NCBI GenBank assembly: GCA_040753795.1
Contig: JBFMDX010000018.1
Location: 1-64,000 of the forward strand
Direction of reading: 5' to 3'
Source of the DNA: Thermodesulfobacteriota bacterium
Lineage (GTDB): Bacteria > Desulfobacterota > Desulfobacteria > Desulfobacterales > Desulfosudaceae
DNA: 64,000 nucleotides
Shown in pieces: positions 7,029 to 16,052 of the stretch. Each line of letters begins with the position of its first letter. Position 1 is the first letter of the stretch. The notes under the pieces are model-generated. The model searched no databases and was not told the DNA's origin. It saw only the letters and a list, made by a program, of their open reading frames with translations. Both the position numbers and the translations under genes were made by a program.

Positions 7029-9281
7029 TTATGTTTCGTCGGGAAACAGCGTCGAGGAGTCAAAACGGCTGGAAGCCCTAACCAGCAGTACCGAACCCAG
7101 ACCGGTCATGAATGAGCCGACGCGGGTAATGTAATCAGCGGAGCCGTCGGGCGGGGGCTGCTGAAGACCCAGAAAAACGATGTCGGTCTGGCCCGAATTT
7201 TCGCGGATGACCTCCGCCGTGCTTTTACCGCCGCGTAAAATGATATTCGGGGCCGCGTTCAGACGGGCCGCGGCGATGACTTCTTTCAGACGGGCTGCCA
7301 CCTTCTCCGCCGTGATATGGTGATCCACGACCACGTTAACTCTTACCCGTGCTCCCTTCCATGCTTCGGAAGCCTGGAGGAGGTGCGCCATCAGCAGCAT
7401 CAGTTCGGCGTTCCGGTCCCGGCCCCGCCACCAGATGTCTATGGTCCGGCGGGGTCCGAATGACCGGTCATCATCATGCCGCAGCAGCATCAGGTTGCGG
7501 TCCAGCGCCAGCAGGCCCCGGATCATGGCGGTGAACCGATCCGGTTGAGCGGTTTCCTCTCCCCAGCCCATCAGGATGGTATTGGGAATAAGACCCGAGA
7601 ACCCGTAGGTCTGGGCCGCTCCCAGAATGCCGTCGTAAATATCCGGCGTAACCAGTACGCGCGCCATCACATCGGGAGATAGGCGCCGGACCGTGTCCTT
7701 GACGTTGCTTTCCAGAAGACGCGCCCGTATGGATTCGTTGACGATATCGCCCGGCAGCAGGCTGAAATAAGTGATCAGTCCCCGGTTGTGGAACATCCAG
7801 CCGGCCATATCCAGGAGATGCCGCCGCTCTATCGGGTCGCCGCCGAAAACGATGACGTTGGGGCGCCAGTTCTGCCCGTCAGAGACTTTCCGGTTTAGGT
7901 AGAGAAGCCCTCGGTGCACCACGGCCGTCCAGAAGCCCCGCCAGTTGTCGATGGATTTGGTTCTGGAGGCTCGTTTCTGCAGGAAAAGAAAAATGGCGAT
8001 CATGGCGGCAGTGGCCCCGGCCATGGCCGGGGCATCGAGTTTGAACATGATCCCGAAGCAGATCGCGGCTCCGAAAAAGCTGACCCAGGCGGGGGTGCGG
8101 AAGGTGGGGCGAAAGGAAGTAATTCCGGACCAGGACTGGATGCCGCAGGCCAGGCAGGCAAACCCGTAGCTGGTCAGGAAAAACATGGTAATGATGCGGG
8201 CGATCAGGTTGAGTTCGCCCAGGAGGATGCCCGCTTCGGCGATCAGGAAGGTGATGACGGTCCCGAGACGGGGTTCGTTCAGGGGTCCCGAACCTCTACC
8301 CAGAAAACGGGGCACTACGCCGTCGCGGGCAAGGGCCTGGAGATATCTCGGCGCGCCCAGCACGCTGCCCAGCGCCGAAGAAAGCGTGGCGGCGAATACG
8401 CCGGCGATGATCAGCCAGGGTACCCGGGCGACCGTCAACCAGATCATGGGATCGTTGCGCAGGGTGTCCGTGCCGACCTTGAACCCCAGAAACAGGGGAA
8501 TGGCAAGATAGATAATGAATCCGACCATGATCGCGGACATGGTCCCCAGCGGGATGGCGCGGGCGGGATTTTTCAGGTCTCCGGACATGGCCACTCCGGC
8601 GGTGAATCCCGTGACCGCCGGGAAGAACACGGCAAACACGACTTCAAAGGTTTCCGAGCCTTCCGGAAACCACAGCGCCGGCTGCGCCAGGGTCGGGTGG
8701 AGGGGACTGCCCGCGAACAGCGATACCAGCGACAGTCCGATGGTCATCAGGACCAGATACTGGATCCGCAGGGCCAGGGAAGTGCTCAGAAAACTGATTC
8801 CGGTCAGGATAAAACAGGCCGCTGAACCGGTGACGCGATTGTCCAGCAGGCTGTCCGGCATGCCGCAGTAGTCGAGGACGGATTTGGTAAACCCGGTTTT
8901 CGTCAGCACGGTGTGGAGTGACTCGGTGAAGCCGATGACATAGAGGCTGGTGCTGAACGTCAGGGCGAAAAAAAGGGACAGACCGATGGCGCCTCCCATG
9001 GGCAGCCCCAGGCTACGGGAAATCATGTAATAGTCGCCCCCGGTCCGGACCTGGCGGTTGGTGGCAATGGAACTGATGCTCATGCCCGTTGTAACAGAAA
9101 TGACATGGGCCAGCAGGACAATGACCACGGCGCCGGCGATGCCCGCGTTCCCGACCACCCACCCGAATCGCAGGTACATGATCACGCCGAGAATGGTGAG
9201 CAGGGAAGGGGTGAAAACGCCCTTGAAGGTTCCAAACTTTCGGGGATGAGCGGTCTTTTCGGTTTCCTCCGGATTGCTCAT
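7029..9281 (-). CDS. APC/SLC12-like (cation-chloride cotransporter family) permease
   Basis: 750 residues. Residues 1-20 are polar, followed by TFKGVFTPSLLTILGVIMYL, a first helix typical of bacterial SLC12-like transporters, and about twelve membrane segments up to roughly residue 430. A cytoplasmic C-terminal domain (about 460-750) begins NWRPNVIVFGGDP, resembling the regulatory tail of cation-chloride cotransporters. Inferred role: ion-coupled transport in the inner membrane; the substrate is unknown. Its start overlaps the stop of the citrate synthase gene by four bases (ATGA), so the two are translated together. Part of the tail-coding region (7549-7675) is duplicated at the left end of the window. 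Confidence 0.75.
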   Translation of the reverse strand: MSNPEETEKTAHPRKFGTFKGVFTPSLLTILGVIMYLRFGWVVGNAGIAGAVVIVLLAHVISVTTGMSISSIATNRQVRTGGDYYMISRSLGLPMGGAIGLSLFFALTFSTSLYVIGFTESLHTVLTKTGFTKSVLDYCGMPDSLLDNRVTGSAACFILTGISFLSTSLALRIQYLVLMTIGLSLVSLFAGSPLHPTLAQPALWFPEGSETFEVVFAVFFPAVTGFTAGVAMSGDLKNPARAIPLGTMSAIMVGFIIYLAIPLFLGFKVGTDTLRNDPMIWLTVARVPWLIIAGVFAATLSSALGSVLGAPRYLQALARDGVVPRFLGRGSGPLNEPRLGTVITFLIAEAGILLGELNLIARIITMFFLTSYGFACLACGIQSWSGITSFRPTFRTPAWVSFFGAAICFGIMFKLDAPAMAGATAAMIAIFLFLQKRASRTKSIDNWRGFWTAVVHRGLLYLNRKVSDGQNWRPNVIVFGGDPIERRHLLDMAGWMFHNRGLITYFSLLPGDIVNESIRARLLESNVKDTVRRLSPDVMARVLVTPDIYDGILGAAQTYGFSGLIPNTILMGWGEETAQPDRFTAMIRGLLALDRNLMLLRHDDDRSFGPRRTIDIWWRGRDRNAELMLLMAHLLQASEAWKGARVRVNVVVDHHITAEKVAARLKEVIAAARLNAAPNIILRGGKSTAEVIRENSGQTDIVFLGLQQPPPDGSADYITRVGSFMTGLGSVLLVRASSRFDSSTLFPDET
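7549..7675. repeat. 127-bp perfect direct repeat, right copy
   Basis: Inside the transporter gene and identical to bases 1-127. Homologous recombination between the two copies would remove about 7.5 kb including the whole cohesin-like island, and would leave a single hybrid transporter gene. Confidence 0.9.
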
Positions 9282-10696
9282 TTGTATATTTCCGTGGGAT
9301 ATTTCAGGTTGAATTCACCGGTGTAAATCGCCCGGGGCCTGAAGATCCGGTTGTTTTCAATATACTCGACCACCCGGGCGGTCCAGCCCGCCACCCGGCT
9401 GGCCGCGAAAAGCGGCGTGAACAGGGCAAAATCGATGCCCAGGCAGCTGTAAACGATGCCGGAATAGAAGTCGACGTTGGGGAAGATCTTCTTCTCCGCA
9501 GCCCATTTTGAAAGCAGGGTTTTTTCCAGAGCCGTTGCGGTTTGATACGTCTTTTCCATGCCTGGATTGCCTTTCACCAAAAATTCAGCCAGGGGCCCCA
9601 GTATTCTCGCCCGCGGGTCATAGGCTTTGTATACCCGGTGGCCGAAACCGGGTATTTTTTCCTTTTTCGTCAGCTTTTGATGGACCCAGGGCGCGACGTT
9701 TTCAACCTTGCCGATTTCGTGCAGCATCCGGATGGCCGCCTCGTTGGCGCCGCCATGGAGCGGCCCGCTTAAGGCGCTGATGCCGGCGCCTACTGAAAAA
9801 TAGATATCCGAAAGTGTCGAGGCGACCACCATGGCGGCAAAGGTGCTGGCGTTCATGCCGTGATCAGCGTGAAGGATCAGGCAGATATCCATGATCCGTT
9901 CTTCGACCGGGGACGGTTTGCGGCCGGAGATCATATACAGCAGGTTGGCCGCGAAACTCAGCTCCGGGTCCGGCTGAAGGGGAAGCCGGCTGTTATGGAT
10001 TCTGGCGATGGCGGCCGTGATGGTGGATACCCCGGCGATCAGGTGATAACACGCCTCAAGGCCGATGGCTTCGTTGCCGTAGCGGATGCCGTTGGCGTAT
10101 TCCTTTGCGGATCCTTCCCGACAAGTGTTTTTGTTCATGGAAAATTCATAGGTGGCGCGGTCGGAACCGGATGCCGCCGTCTCCATGGCGATGGAGTCTT
10201 CATCGCAGGAAATGGCGTCGTCGATATCCGGCGCGGCTTCTTTTCTGTCAAGACTCGTAAACTCATGGCGCATCAGATTGGTCCCCAGTCGCAAGGCGCC
10301 CATGACATGCATTTCCTCGATCGGAAAACCCATGAGCAGCCGCAGGGTCTTGTTCAGATGGCCGTAGGCCAGCAGCTTTTTCCGGTAGAGGTCGCGTTCG
10401 TTCCGATCCGGCAGGCGGCCGTGCAGCAGCAGGTAGCTGACCTCTTCAAAGTTTGAAAAGGCGCACAAGTCAAAGATATCGTAACCTCTGTAGACCAGCC
10501 ATCCCTTGCTGCCGTTTACGTACCCCACTTTGCTTTCGCAGGCGATGGCGCCTTCCAGACCGGGCCCGACCTTGCAGTCGACCGGCCAGGCGGGTGGACT
10601 GGTTAACTCCGGTTCCGGCTCGGCGCTGGTTTCTTCTCTGGCCTGCCGGGCCGACTGCATGATGATGTCCTGAATACGAGCAAGTTCCTTGTTCAT
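9278..10696 (-). CDS. gltA: citrate synthase
   Basis: 472 residues from the ATG at 10696, which has AAGGGGG upstream; a start 21 bases earlier has no such site. Family motifs are present: HADHGMNAST, SGPLHGGANEAA (substrate His), PGFGHRVYKAYDPRA, and the catalytic Asp in NVDFYSG, with a C-terminal arginine segment RPRAIYTG. The enzyme joins acetyl-CoA and oxaloacetate to citrate. An extra polar stretch rich in Asp, Glu and Ser (roughly residues 155-205) lies before the usual EACYHLIAGVST helix and makes it longer than the common ~430 residues. It heads a two-gene operon with the SLC12-like transporter; a promoter candidate lies about 170 bases upstream. Confidence 0.9.
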   Translation of the reverse strand: MNKELARIQDIIMQSARQAREETSAEPEPELTSPPAWPVDCKVGPGLEGAIACESKVGYVNGSKGWLVYRGYDIFDLCAFSNFEEVSYLLLHGRLPDRNERDLYRKKLLAYGHLNKTLRLLMGFPIEEMHVMGALRLGTNLMRHEFTSLDRKEAAPDIDDAISCDEDSIAMETAASGSDRATYEFSMNKNTCREGSAKEYANGIRYGNEAIGLEACYHLIAGVSTITAAIARIHNSRLPLQPDPELSFAANLLYMISGRKPSPVEERIMDICLILHADHGMNASTFAAMVVASTLSDIYFSVGAGISALSGPLHGGANEAAIRMLHEIGKVENVAPWVHQKLTKKEKIPGFGHRVYKAYDPRARILGPLAEFLVKGNPGMEKTYQTATALEKTLLSKWAAEKKIFPNVDFYSGIVYSCLGIDFALFTPLFAASRVAGWTARVVEYIENNRIFRPRAIYTGEFNLKYPTEIYK

Positions 10697-10867
10697 TTCA
10701 TACCCCCTTGTTTGCATGGATATTGTCCGCAGATGGTCTAAATGAAACCCGTATGCAAAAGAAGTTTCGCGGGGCTGACTTGTTTATCATGGGAACCGAT
10801 TGATGTACGCAAAGCAAAAAGTCCCGCCAGGCACAGAAGGATGAGGCTTTATGCTCTTTTTGATTTG

Positions 10868-10897
10868 ATTTTAGGCAGGGCCTGCTTTACATGTCAA
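10868..10897 (-). promoter_or_regulatory. sigma-70-type promoter for citrate synthase operon, palindrome in spacer
   Basis: On the minus strand: TTGACA (10897-10892), an 18-base spacer, then TAAAAT (10873-10868). The spacer contains the perfect palindrome GCAGGGCCTGC (10875-10885), a possible repressor site. It predicts a leader of roughly 165 nt before the citrate synthase start. Confidence 0.55.
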
Positions 10898-11001
10898 TCA
10901 TTTAAATGAGGTATGATCGGTGCCGCGCACCTGCCGGTGAGGCCGTTCTCGCGGGTGTGGTGCCGCGGGTCGGGGAAAGAACGGGAGCAGAGTATAAAAA
11001 G

Positions 11002-11042
11002 GAGAAACAGGGCCTGGAGATTTTCTTCGGGCCCTGTTTCTC
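11002..11042 (-). terminator. rho-independent terminator of the giant beta-helix gene
   Basis: GAGAAACAGGGCC (11002-11014) and its exact complement (11030-11042) enclose a 15-base loop. Read on the minus strand the stem is followed by CTTTTTATA, a T-run. It lies 20 bases beyond the stop of the gene ending at 11063. Confidence 0.8.
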
Positions 11043-11062
11043 ACGGGATTAACTCCGCCTGT

Positions 11063-14000
11063 TTAAAACAACACGGAAACAAAACAGGTATGGCTACCGC
11101 CATGGGAGCCGGATCCGGAGGCGGTCGATGAGCCCAATCCCGGCGCCGATCCTTTACCGACGCCGTCGCTGGTCTTGTATGAGAAGTTCATCCACACTTC
11201 TCCGGTCTGGAAACCTTCGGCATAAGTCCGGATAGGCATATAGACGGTCGATGTATTGCCGTCGGCCGGCTTGTGTCTCATGTTGAGGAGATACTGGGAG
11301 AGGTCCTGATGGAGCCGGGCGCCGGACAGCTCCAGGTCCATCTTTATCTGTTTCCGGTCGGGGGAAAACGCCATCCGGAGCGTGGACGGGTTGGCATTCA
11401 TGGAGAAAAGAAGGGACTGCCCTTTTTTAACGGACGAATCGAACTGCTCGGAACTGATGATGTAATTTCCGAAGGATACAGCATAAAGCGCGTCCTCGGC
11501 CAGGGTGAAGTCCGACGGCGCCTCCAGATCGAGAACCAGCCGGACGGAGTCCGTGGCGGTCTCCGGGTCCGCATCCCTGGTCGTCAGTTCAAAATTCCGA
11601 ATGGATGTTATCTCCATCAGGTCGGCGTGCTCCATGGAGCCGATATCCGGCTGCTCCTGGCGGAAAATTCCGGCCATATCAAAGGTTTCATTGGCCGCAA
11701 TCGTTCCCGCGTTCACGCAGGGGCTGTCCGCCAGGATGCCGGTCAGTTCACCGTCTTCGATCACATACCCGGAACTCGTGTTCAGCAGGCAATCTCTCTG
11801 GTCGCCGATGACGACCGATTCCGGAAGCATCTCCACCAGGCAGTTCAGCAGCCGGGATATCCGGGAGTCCGGGGCGATGTAGCCGAAGACGATGTTGGTC
11901 GCCGCCGTCAGCGCCGTTGCACCGGAGGAGAAGTCGGCTTCACCGTTCTGCAGCAGGACGCAATGTTCAAGGATGAGCGTGCCGGCCTCGTTATGAAGGC
12001 CTCTTCCCCCATTACCCGTCAGGGCGCAGTTGACCAGAGTCGCCTGGCCCGCGTCAATCCTGAGTCCGTCGTCGCCGACGCCCGACAGGCGCGATTTTTC
12101 CATGGAAAGCGTTCCGTTGTTCTGCACAATTCCGTCCCCGCTTTCATCCCCCAGGATCCGGCAGTTTTTGATGGAAAGATCGCCGCTGCTGGTAATAACG
12201 GGGGCGATGCTCCCCGCCTGAACAATGAGGTTTTCAAGGTGAAGCGAGGCCCCTTCCTGGACGGTTATCCCCAGGCCGGTGACGGTGACGGTCGGGTTTC
12301 CTTTGCCGTCGAGCGTGCCGGGCGCGCCCTTGATCATAACCGACTTCCCCGCGCCCAGGACGATTCCTTCGGTTTCGGTGATGGAATTGTTGACCTGGAT
12401 TTCCGTATTCATGCCCGGGGCGGCCTGAAGCGCCGCCGCCACCGTCTGGTGCGGCTGTGAATCACCGACCTCGACCGTGTACATGCCCATGTTCTTATAG
12501 GTCAGCACATCCCAGGTGAGACACCAGGGATAATGCTGGCGGGACTGGGTTTTGGCACCCTCCGGTATCCAGAAGGCGTTCTGGGTTTTGGCGTTGAGCA
12601 GGTACATGTTCATGTTCATGTATGTCAGATAACGGTCATAGTCGTCCGGAGGCGGTTCCTGCTCCTCGAAACCGGGCACACCGTAATGGACGGTGATGTT
12701 CTGGCCCAGGCTGGTCTTGTTCGATGAAGAGATGCTCAGCGACCCTTCCATTTCGGTTTCAAAGCCGAACATGCCGCCGCTGAAGCCGACTGTGTTGGTG
12801 TCCTTCTGTTCGTTCTCCACGCTCATGGTCTGGCTGAATTCAAAGTCCGAGGAACAGTTGTTGCAAAGGATCTGCTTGGACAGCAGGGTGGTGTAATCCG
12901 CGGTCCCGGTGCTGACGATGGCCGGGCCGTTGTCCTGCCATACCTCGTAATCCAGGCTGTTGGGCAGGACCGGGAACCCGTGGAAGAAGGGATCGTTGAC
13001 GGGGTTGTCCGGGTTGGTCATGTCAAAGATCTGGGACACGATGGTGGAGTTGTCCCCGATGTAGGTATAGTAAAGGGTCAGGCCGAAATTGGTCGATCTG
13101 TCGGGGGCGTAAAGCTGATAACGGTCGCTGGTGATGTACGGGGCCAGGAAAATACCCCAGGCCTGGGCCCCTTTTTCTATTCCCGGCGTGATGAACGAGG
13201 GATCGAACTCCAGGGTCTGTTTGGCCGTGGTTGTCTTGGTATTGCTGGTGGTGTCCTCCACCGCGTAGGAATAGCTGAAGCCCATGGATGCTTTGCCCTT
13301 GAACAGTTCCTTTTCGTAACCCATGCTGACCGATTTCTCGCTGGTCACCGAGGTGCTGACCTCTACCTCGAATTCGTTCCCGTAGGACACCTTATAGTAA
13401 TCGCCCAGCCACTCCTGTTCGATGGCGTTGGGGTAATAGGGCGGAAGACCCGTGAGGATCCCCAGCAGAACCCAGCCGTCGTTGACATAATTGACCTTGG
13501 GGTCCGGTCCTTCTCCCGTGGTCTGGTCCCCGTCGGGGCCGATATTCTTCATGTAGTCGGCCTTGTACTTGTAGGAATGGCCGTAAGCGTTGGCCGAGGA
13601 CGTCCCCCCCCACCACCAGACCCAGTCGTAGGACTGAAGGGAGACCTGGCCGCCGTCGGCGACCTGCTCGGGGGCGCTGCACGCCGCGATGTAGCTTCGA
13701 AACTCGTTGTCCACATGATCGGAGCAGTCGTGGCCCGTATCCACATAGCCGCTGGCGTTGAACGATCCCGTTTTTCCGTCCGCGTTGAAAGTGAACTGCA
13801 TGTGATAGAGATCGTCGTGGTCCCACCGGAACCCCCATATCTGGAGGGCGTGCAGGCTGTACGGGGTGCTGTTGTAAACGTTCCCCTGGACCACGGCCAG
13901 GTCTTTCCATTTGTCGGGAAAAGTCGCCACATAGGTGACGCTCCGGTCGGCCGGATCAAACACATACAGCTTGGCCACACCGGTGGCCTTGCTGCCTCCC

Positions 14001-14776
14001 AGGGCGTCGTCCTTGGTGACAAAGGCCATCATCGGCTGAAGGTCGGTGCCCCTCATGATCACGTCGCCGTTGAGGAGACAGTCGTTCCCGGTCAGGGTGG
14101 CGATCTTCTGGGGAGAGCTGAAATTGACGCCGTCGGAAGAGGTGATCAGGTATAAATCGTGGGTGTTTTTGGCCTGGATGAAAAGATACAGTACGTCGTT
14201 CATGACTTTGGCCACCAGCCCCTGGATGGTGATGGGATGGTCGTCATCATTGGGGCGGTTTTCCCACAGGTTTTTGCCGTCATCGGGCCAGACGGCCCCG
14301 TCACTGGAGAATTTTCCCCAGAGGATATAGCCGGTATTGCCGTCGTAGGTCTTGGCATAAAACAGATAAAGCCTGTCCTTGAAGACCGCAAACCGCACGG
14401 CCGAATGCCGTCTGTCCGTAGTGGCGTATGTCTGGGTGCCTTCCGGCACCGAGATGTGGTCCGGGCAGCCCTCGGCCTCGCTGGTGACCGGCCGGCGGTA
14501 GATCCTCAGGGCGATGGTCTGGTTGGGATCTTCATGGTTGTAGGGCTTGTAAAATACGTTGTAGATGTTTTCCCGAAAATAGATCGTCTCCAGGCCGCGC
14601 CAGGCGTCCTGGGGATTGCCGATGCTGAACCCCTTGCTGCAGTCGTTGTCGTCATCATAGGAAGCGGAGCTGACGCTGGTATCTCCGGCCAACAGGACCG
14701 AAGGCATGATAAATAGAAGCGCGAATAAAACGGCGCCCATTGCCACCGACTTTTTGGGAAGAAGCCTTGCTGACAT
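11063..14776 (-). CDS. giant secreted propeller/beta-helix protein with short CFV-type C-terminus
   Basis: 1237 residues with a signal peptide (cleavage near VLLAGDTS) and AAGGAAA before the ATG. About 30-370 is rich in short repeated strands of propeller type (FSSDGAVWPDDGKNLW). About 430-730 holds long Ser/Thr-rich alternating stretches (EVEVSTSVTSEKSVSMGYEK; FSGGMFGFETEMEGSLSIS) that recall amphipathic hairpins of pore-forming or barrel-like domains; this is a suggestion only. About 770-1000 is a right-handed beta-helix with ladders such as SGDLSIKNCRILG and NNGTLSMEKSRLSG. The end, Gly/Ser-rich then TCFVSVLF, resembles a shortened CFI-box sorting tail. The protein at 39434-43264 has a similar plan. 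Function unknown. Confidence 0.6.
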   Translation of the reverse strand: MSARLLPKKSVAMGAVLFALLFIMPSVLLAGDTSVSSASYDDDNDCSKGFSIGNPQDAWRGLETIYFRENIYNVFYKPYNHEDPNQTIALRIYRRPVTSEAEGCPDHISVPEGTQTYATTDRRHSAVRFAVFKDRLYLFYAKTYDGNTGYILWGKFSSDGAVWPDDGKNLWENRPNDDDHPITIQGLVAKVMNDVLYLFIQAKNTHDLYLITSSDGVNFSSPQKIATLTGNDCLLNGDVIMRGTDLQPMMAFVTKDDALGGSKATGVAKLYVFDPADRSVTYVATFPDKWKDLAVVQGNVYNSTPYSLHALQIWGFRWDHDDLYHMQFTFNADGKTGSFNASGYVDTGHDCSDHVDNEFRSYIAACSAPEQVADGGQVSLQSYDWVWWWGGTSSANAYGHSYKYKADYMKNIGPDGDQTTGEGPDPKVNYVNDGWVLLGILTGLPPYYPNAIEQEWLGDYYKVSYGNEFEVEVSTSVTSEKSVSMGYEKELFKGKASMGFSYSYAVEDTTSNTKTTTAKQTLEFDPSFITPGIEKGAQAWGIFLAPYITSDRYQLYAPDRSTNFGLTLYYTYIGDNSTIVSQIFDMTNPDNPVNDPFFHGFPVLPNSLDYEVWQDNGPAIVSTGTADYTTLLSKQILCNNCSSDFEFSQTMSVENEQKDTNTVGFSGGMFGFETEMEGSLSISSSNKTSLGQNITVHYGVPGFEEQEPPPDDYDRYLTYMNMNMYLLNAKTQNAFWIPEGAKTQSRQHYPWCLTWDVLTYKNMGMYTVEVGDSQPHQTVAAALQAAPGMNTEIQVNNSITETEGIVLGAGKSVMIKGAPGTLDGKGNPTVTVTGLGITVQEGASLHLENLIVQAGSIAPVITSSGDLSIKNCRILGDESGDGIVQNNGTLSMEKSRLSGVGDDGLRIDAGQATLVNCALTGNGGRGLHNEAGTLILEHCVLLQNGEADFSSGATALTAATNIVFGYIAPDSRISRLLNCLVEMLPESVVIGDQRDCLLNTSSGYVIEDGELTGILADSPCVNAGTIAANETFDMAGIFRQEQPDIGSMEHADLMEITSIRNFELTTRDADPETATDSVRLVLDLEAPSDFTLAEDALYAVSFGNYIISSEQFDSSVKKGQSLLFSMNANPSTLRMAFSPDRKQIKMDLELSGARLHQDLSQYLLNMRHKPADGNTSTVYMPIRTYAEGFQTGEVWMNFSYKTSDGVGKGSAPGLGSSTASGSGSHGGSHTCFVSVLF

Positions 14777-15218
14777 GGTGTGTTTCCTTATTGATAAGAG
14801 TTAATGGAATCAGTTTTGTTCTGTATAGCAGGACTGTTTGAGTGTCAACGGTTATGTATAAAGGGGTCGGCGCATATGGCCCCCTTCTTTCCCGCCTGAA
14901 AGACCGGGGGCAAACCCCATCCTGGTCGCCGATTTTCCATGGTGTAAAAATTTTCAGCGCCGCTTCCGCCGATTCTTCGTGCCGCATCGTCTGGAAACTG
15001 GGTTCAAGAAAATTTTCGCTAAAATTATTAAATTAAAACAAATTGTTATAATCTTAAAACCGATTTATGCCCTGACGGCTGAAGTGGCATTATATTTGCA
15101 CAATCAACGATATGATACCACGTGGGGCGGGGGAATTGTCCTGGTTTCAGTCACGTTAAATACTGTGTCCGTAAACGGTTTGTTGAAGGTCACGTCTTTT
15201 TAAAATAAGGAGGTCGTT
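14777..15218. other. 442-bp divergent intergenic region
   Basis: Between the giant secreted gene (leftward) and the outer-membrane protein gene (rightward). The left part holds a weak leftward promoter candidate (14822-14848). The right part contains an AT-rich tract with TATAAT at 15047-15052, facing the barrel gene, but no clear -35. Frames inside (for example 14842-15036) lack family resemblance and I do not call them. Confidence 0.45.
14822..14848 (-). promoter_or_regulatory. possible promoter for the giant secreted protein
   Basis: Minus strand TTGACA (14848-14843) and TATACA (14827-14822), separated by 15 bases, which is shorter than ideal. It is well placed about 45 bases before the start codon at 14776. 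Confidence 0.35.
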
Positions 15219-15998
15219 ATGAAAAGAACCGGTTTACTGATTCTGGCGGGTCTTTTGCTGGTATCGACACCGGCCCTGGCGACGATGCTGGAAGTAGGCG
15301 TCGGGGCCTGGGACCAGAATGTCAAGGGGGATCTTTACTACAATCTATATTCGAAGCCCGACCGGGCGGACATGGAGGATGATCTGGATCTTGAAGACGA
15401 TACCCGTGGGATCGGTTACTTGAAATTAGATCTGCCGTTGTTGCCGAGCCTGTATCTGGGCATGACACCTATGGCGTTCGATGGCACCGGGATGATGGAT
15501 GATCCTTATGTCTTTGGCGACAAGACCTTTCTGGCCGATCAACCCCTGTATACCGATATCGTTTTGAACCATTTTGATGTCGGCCTCTATTACAGTCTCA
15601 CCATTCCGGACTTCGGCCTGATCAAGAAAGTCAAGATGGATCTGGGGGTGAATTTCCGGAATGCCGATCTTGACGTGAAGGTTGCCGGCACAATCGCCAC
15701 CGACGAAGGGGAGGTGCGGGCAAGGGAGTCGGAAAACTACACCCTGGTGCTTCCCATGCTGTACGGCGCGATTCAGATCACGCCCGTGGAGAAAATTTCC
15801 CTGGAATTCGAGGCCCGGGGCGTTACGCTGTCGAGCGATTCTCTGGTCAGTCTGATGGGCAGGGCCAAATACCGCGTTCATGGACCGCTTTTTGTTACCG
15901 CCGGATACCGCTATGACTATATCCGGCTGGATGAAGACGACCTGAACGTGGACTGCACCGTCAGCGGTGTTTTCTGCGAAACCGGTGTGGAGTTTTAG
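15219..15998 (+). CDS. outer-membrane beta-barrel protein (TIGR04219-like)
   Basis: 259 residues. The start follows AGGAGG. Residues 1-21 are a signal peptide ending ALA. The mature part has alternating amphipathic strands (MLEVGVGAWDQNVKGDLYY; YLKLDLPLLPSLYLGMTPM; ISLEFEARGVTLSSDSL) separated by acidic loops, and closes with CETGVEF, a terminal aromatic residue as expected for barrel insertion. The sequence recalls the family of outer membrane proteins labelled TIGR04219; I have only pattern memory for that. Function unknown. The gene stands alone and faces away from the giant secreted gene. Confidence 0.6.
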   Translation: MKRTGLLILAGLLLVSTPALATMLEVGVGAWDQNVKGDLYYNLYSKPDRADMEDDLDLEDDTRGIGYLKLDLPLLPSLYLGMTPMAFDGTGMMDDPYVFGDKTFLADQPLYTDIVLNHFDVGLYYSLTIPDFGLIKKVKMDLGVNFRNADLDVKVAGTIATDEGEVRARESENYTLVLPMLYGAIQITPVEKISLEFEARGVTLSSDSLVSLMGRAKYRVHGPLFVTAGYRYDYIRLDEDDLNVDCTVSGVFCETGVEF

Positions 15999-16025
15999 GC
16001 CGGAAAAAGAGAAAAACAAGGCTTC

Positions 16026-16052
16026 CCGGATGATCGAGTTTCAGTCATCCGG
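16026..16052. terminator. hairpin between convergent genes
   Basis: CCGGATGA (16026-16033) and TCATCCGG (16045-16052) form an 8-bp stem with an 11-base loop. It overlaps the last codons of the KptA-like gene. It could end transcription from either side, but no T-run is present. Confidence 0.35.

Noticed and set aside
7914-8825. 303-codon open frame on the plus strand
   Set aside because: Gly/Gln/Asp-rich shadow of the membrane part of the SLC12-like transporter gene.
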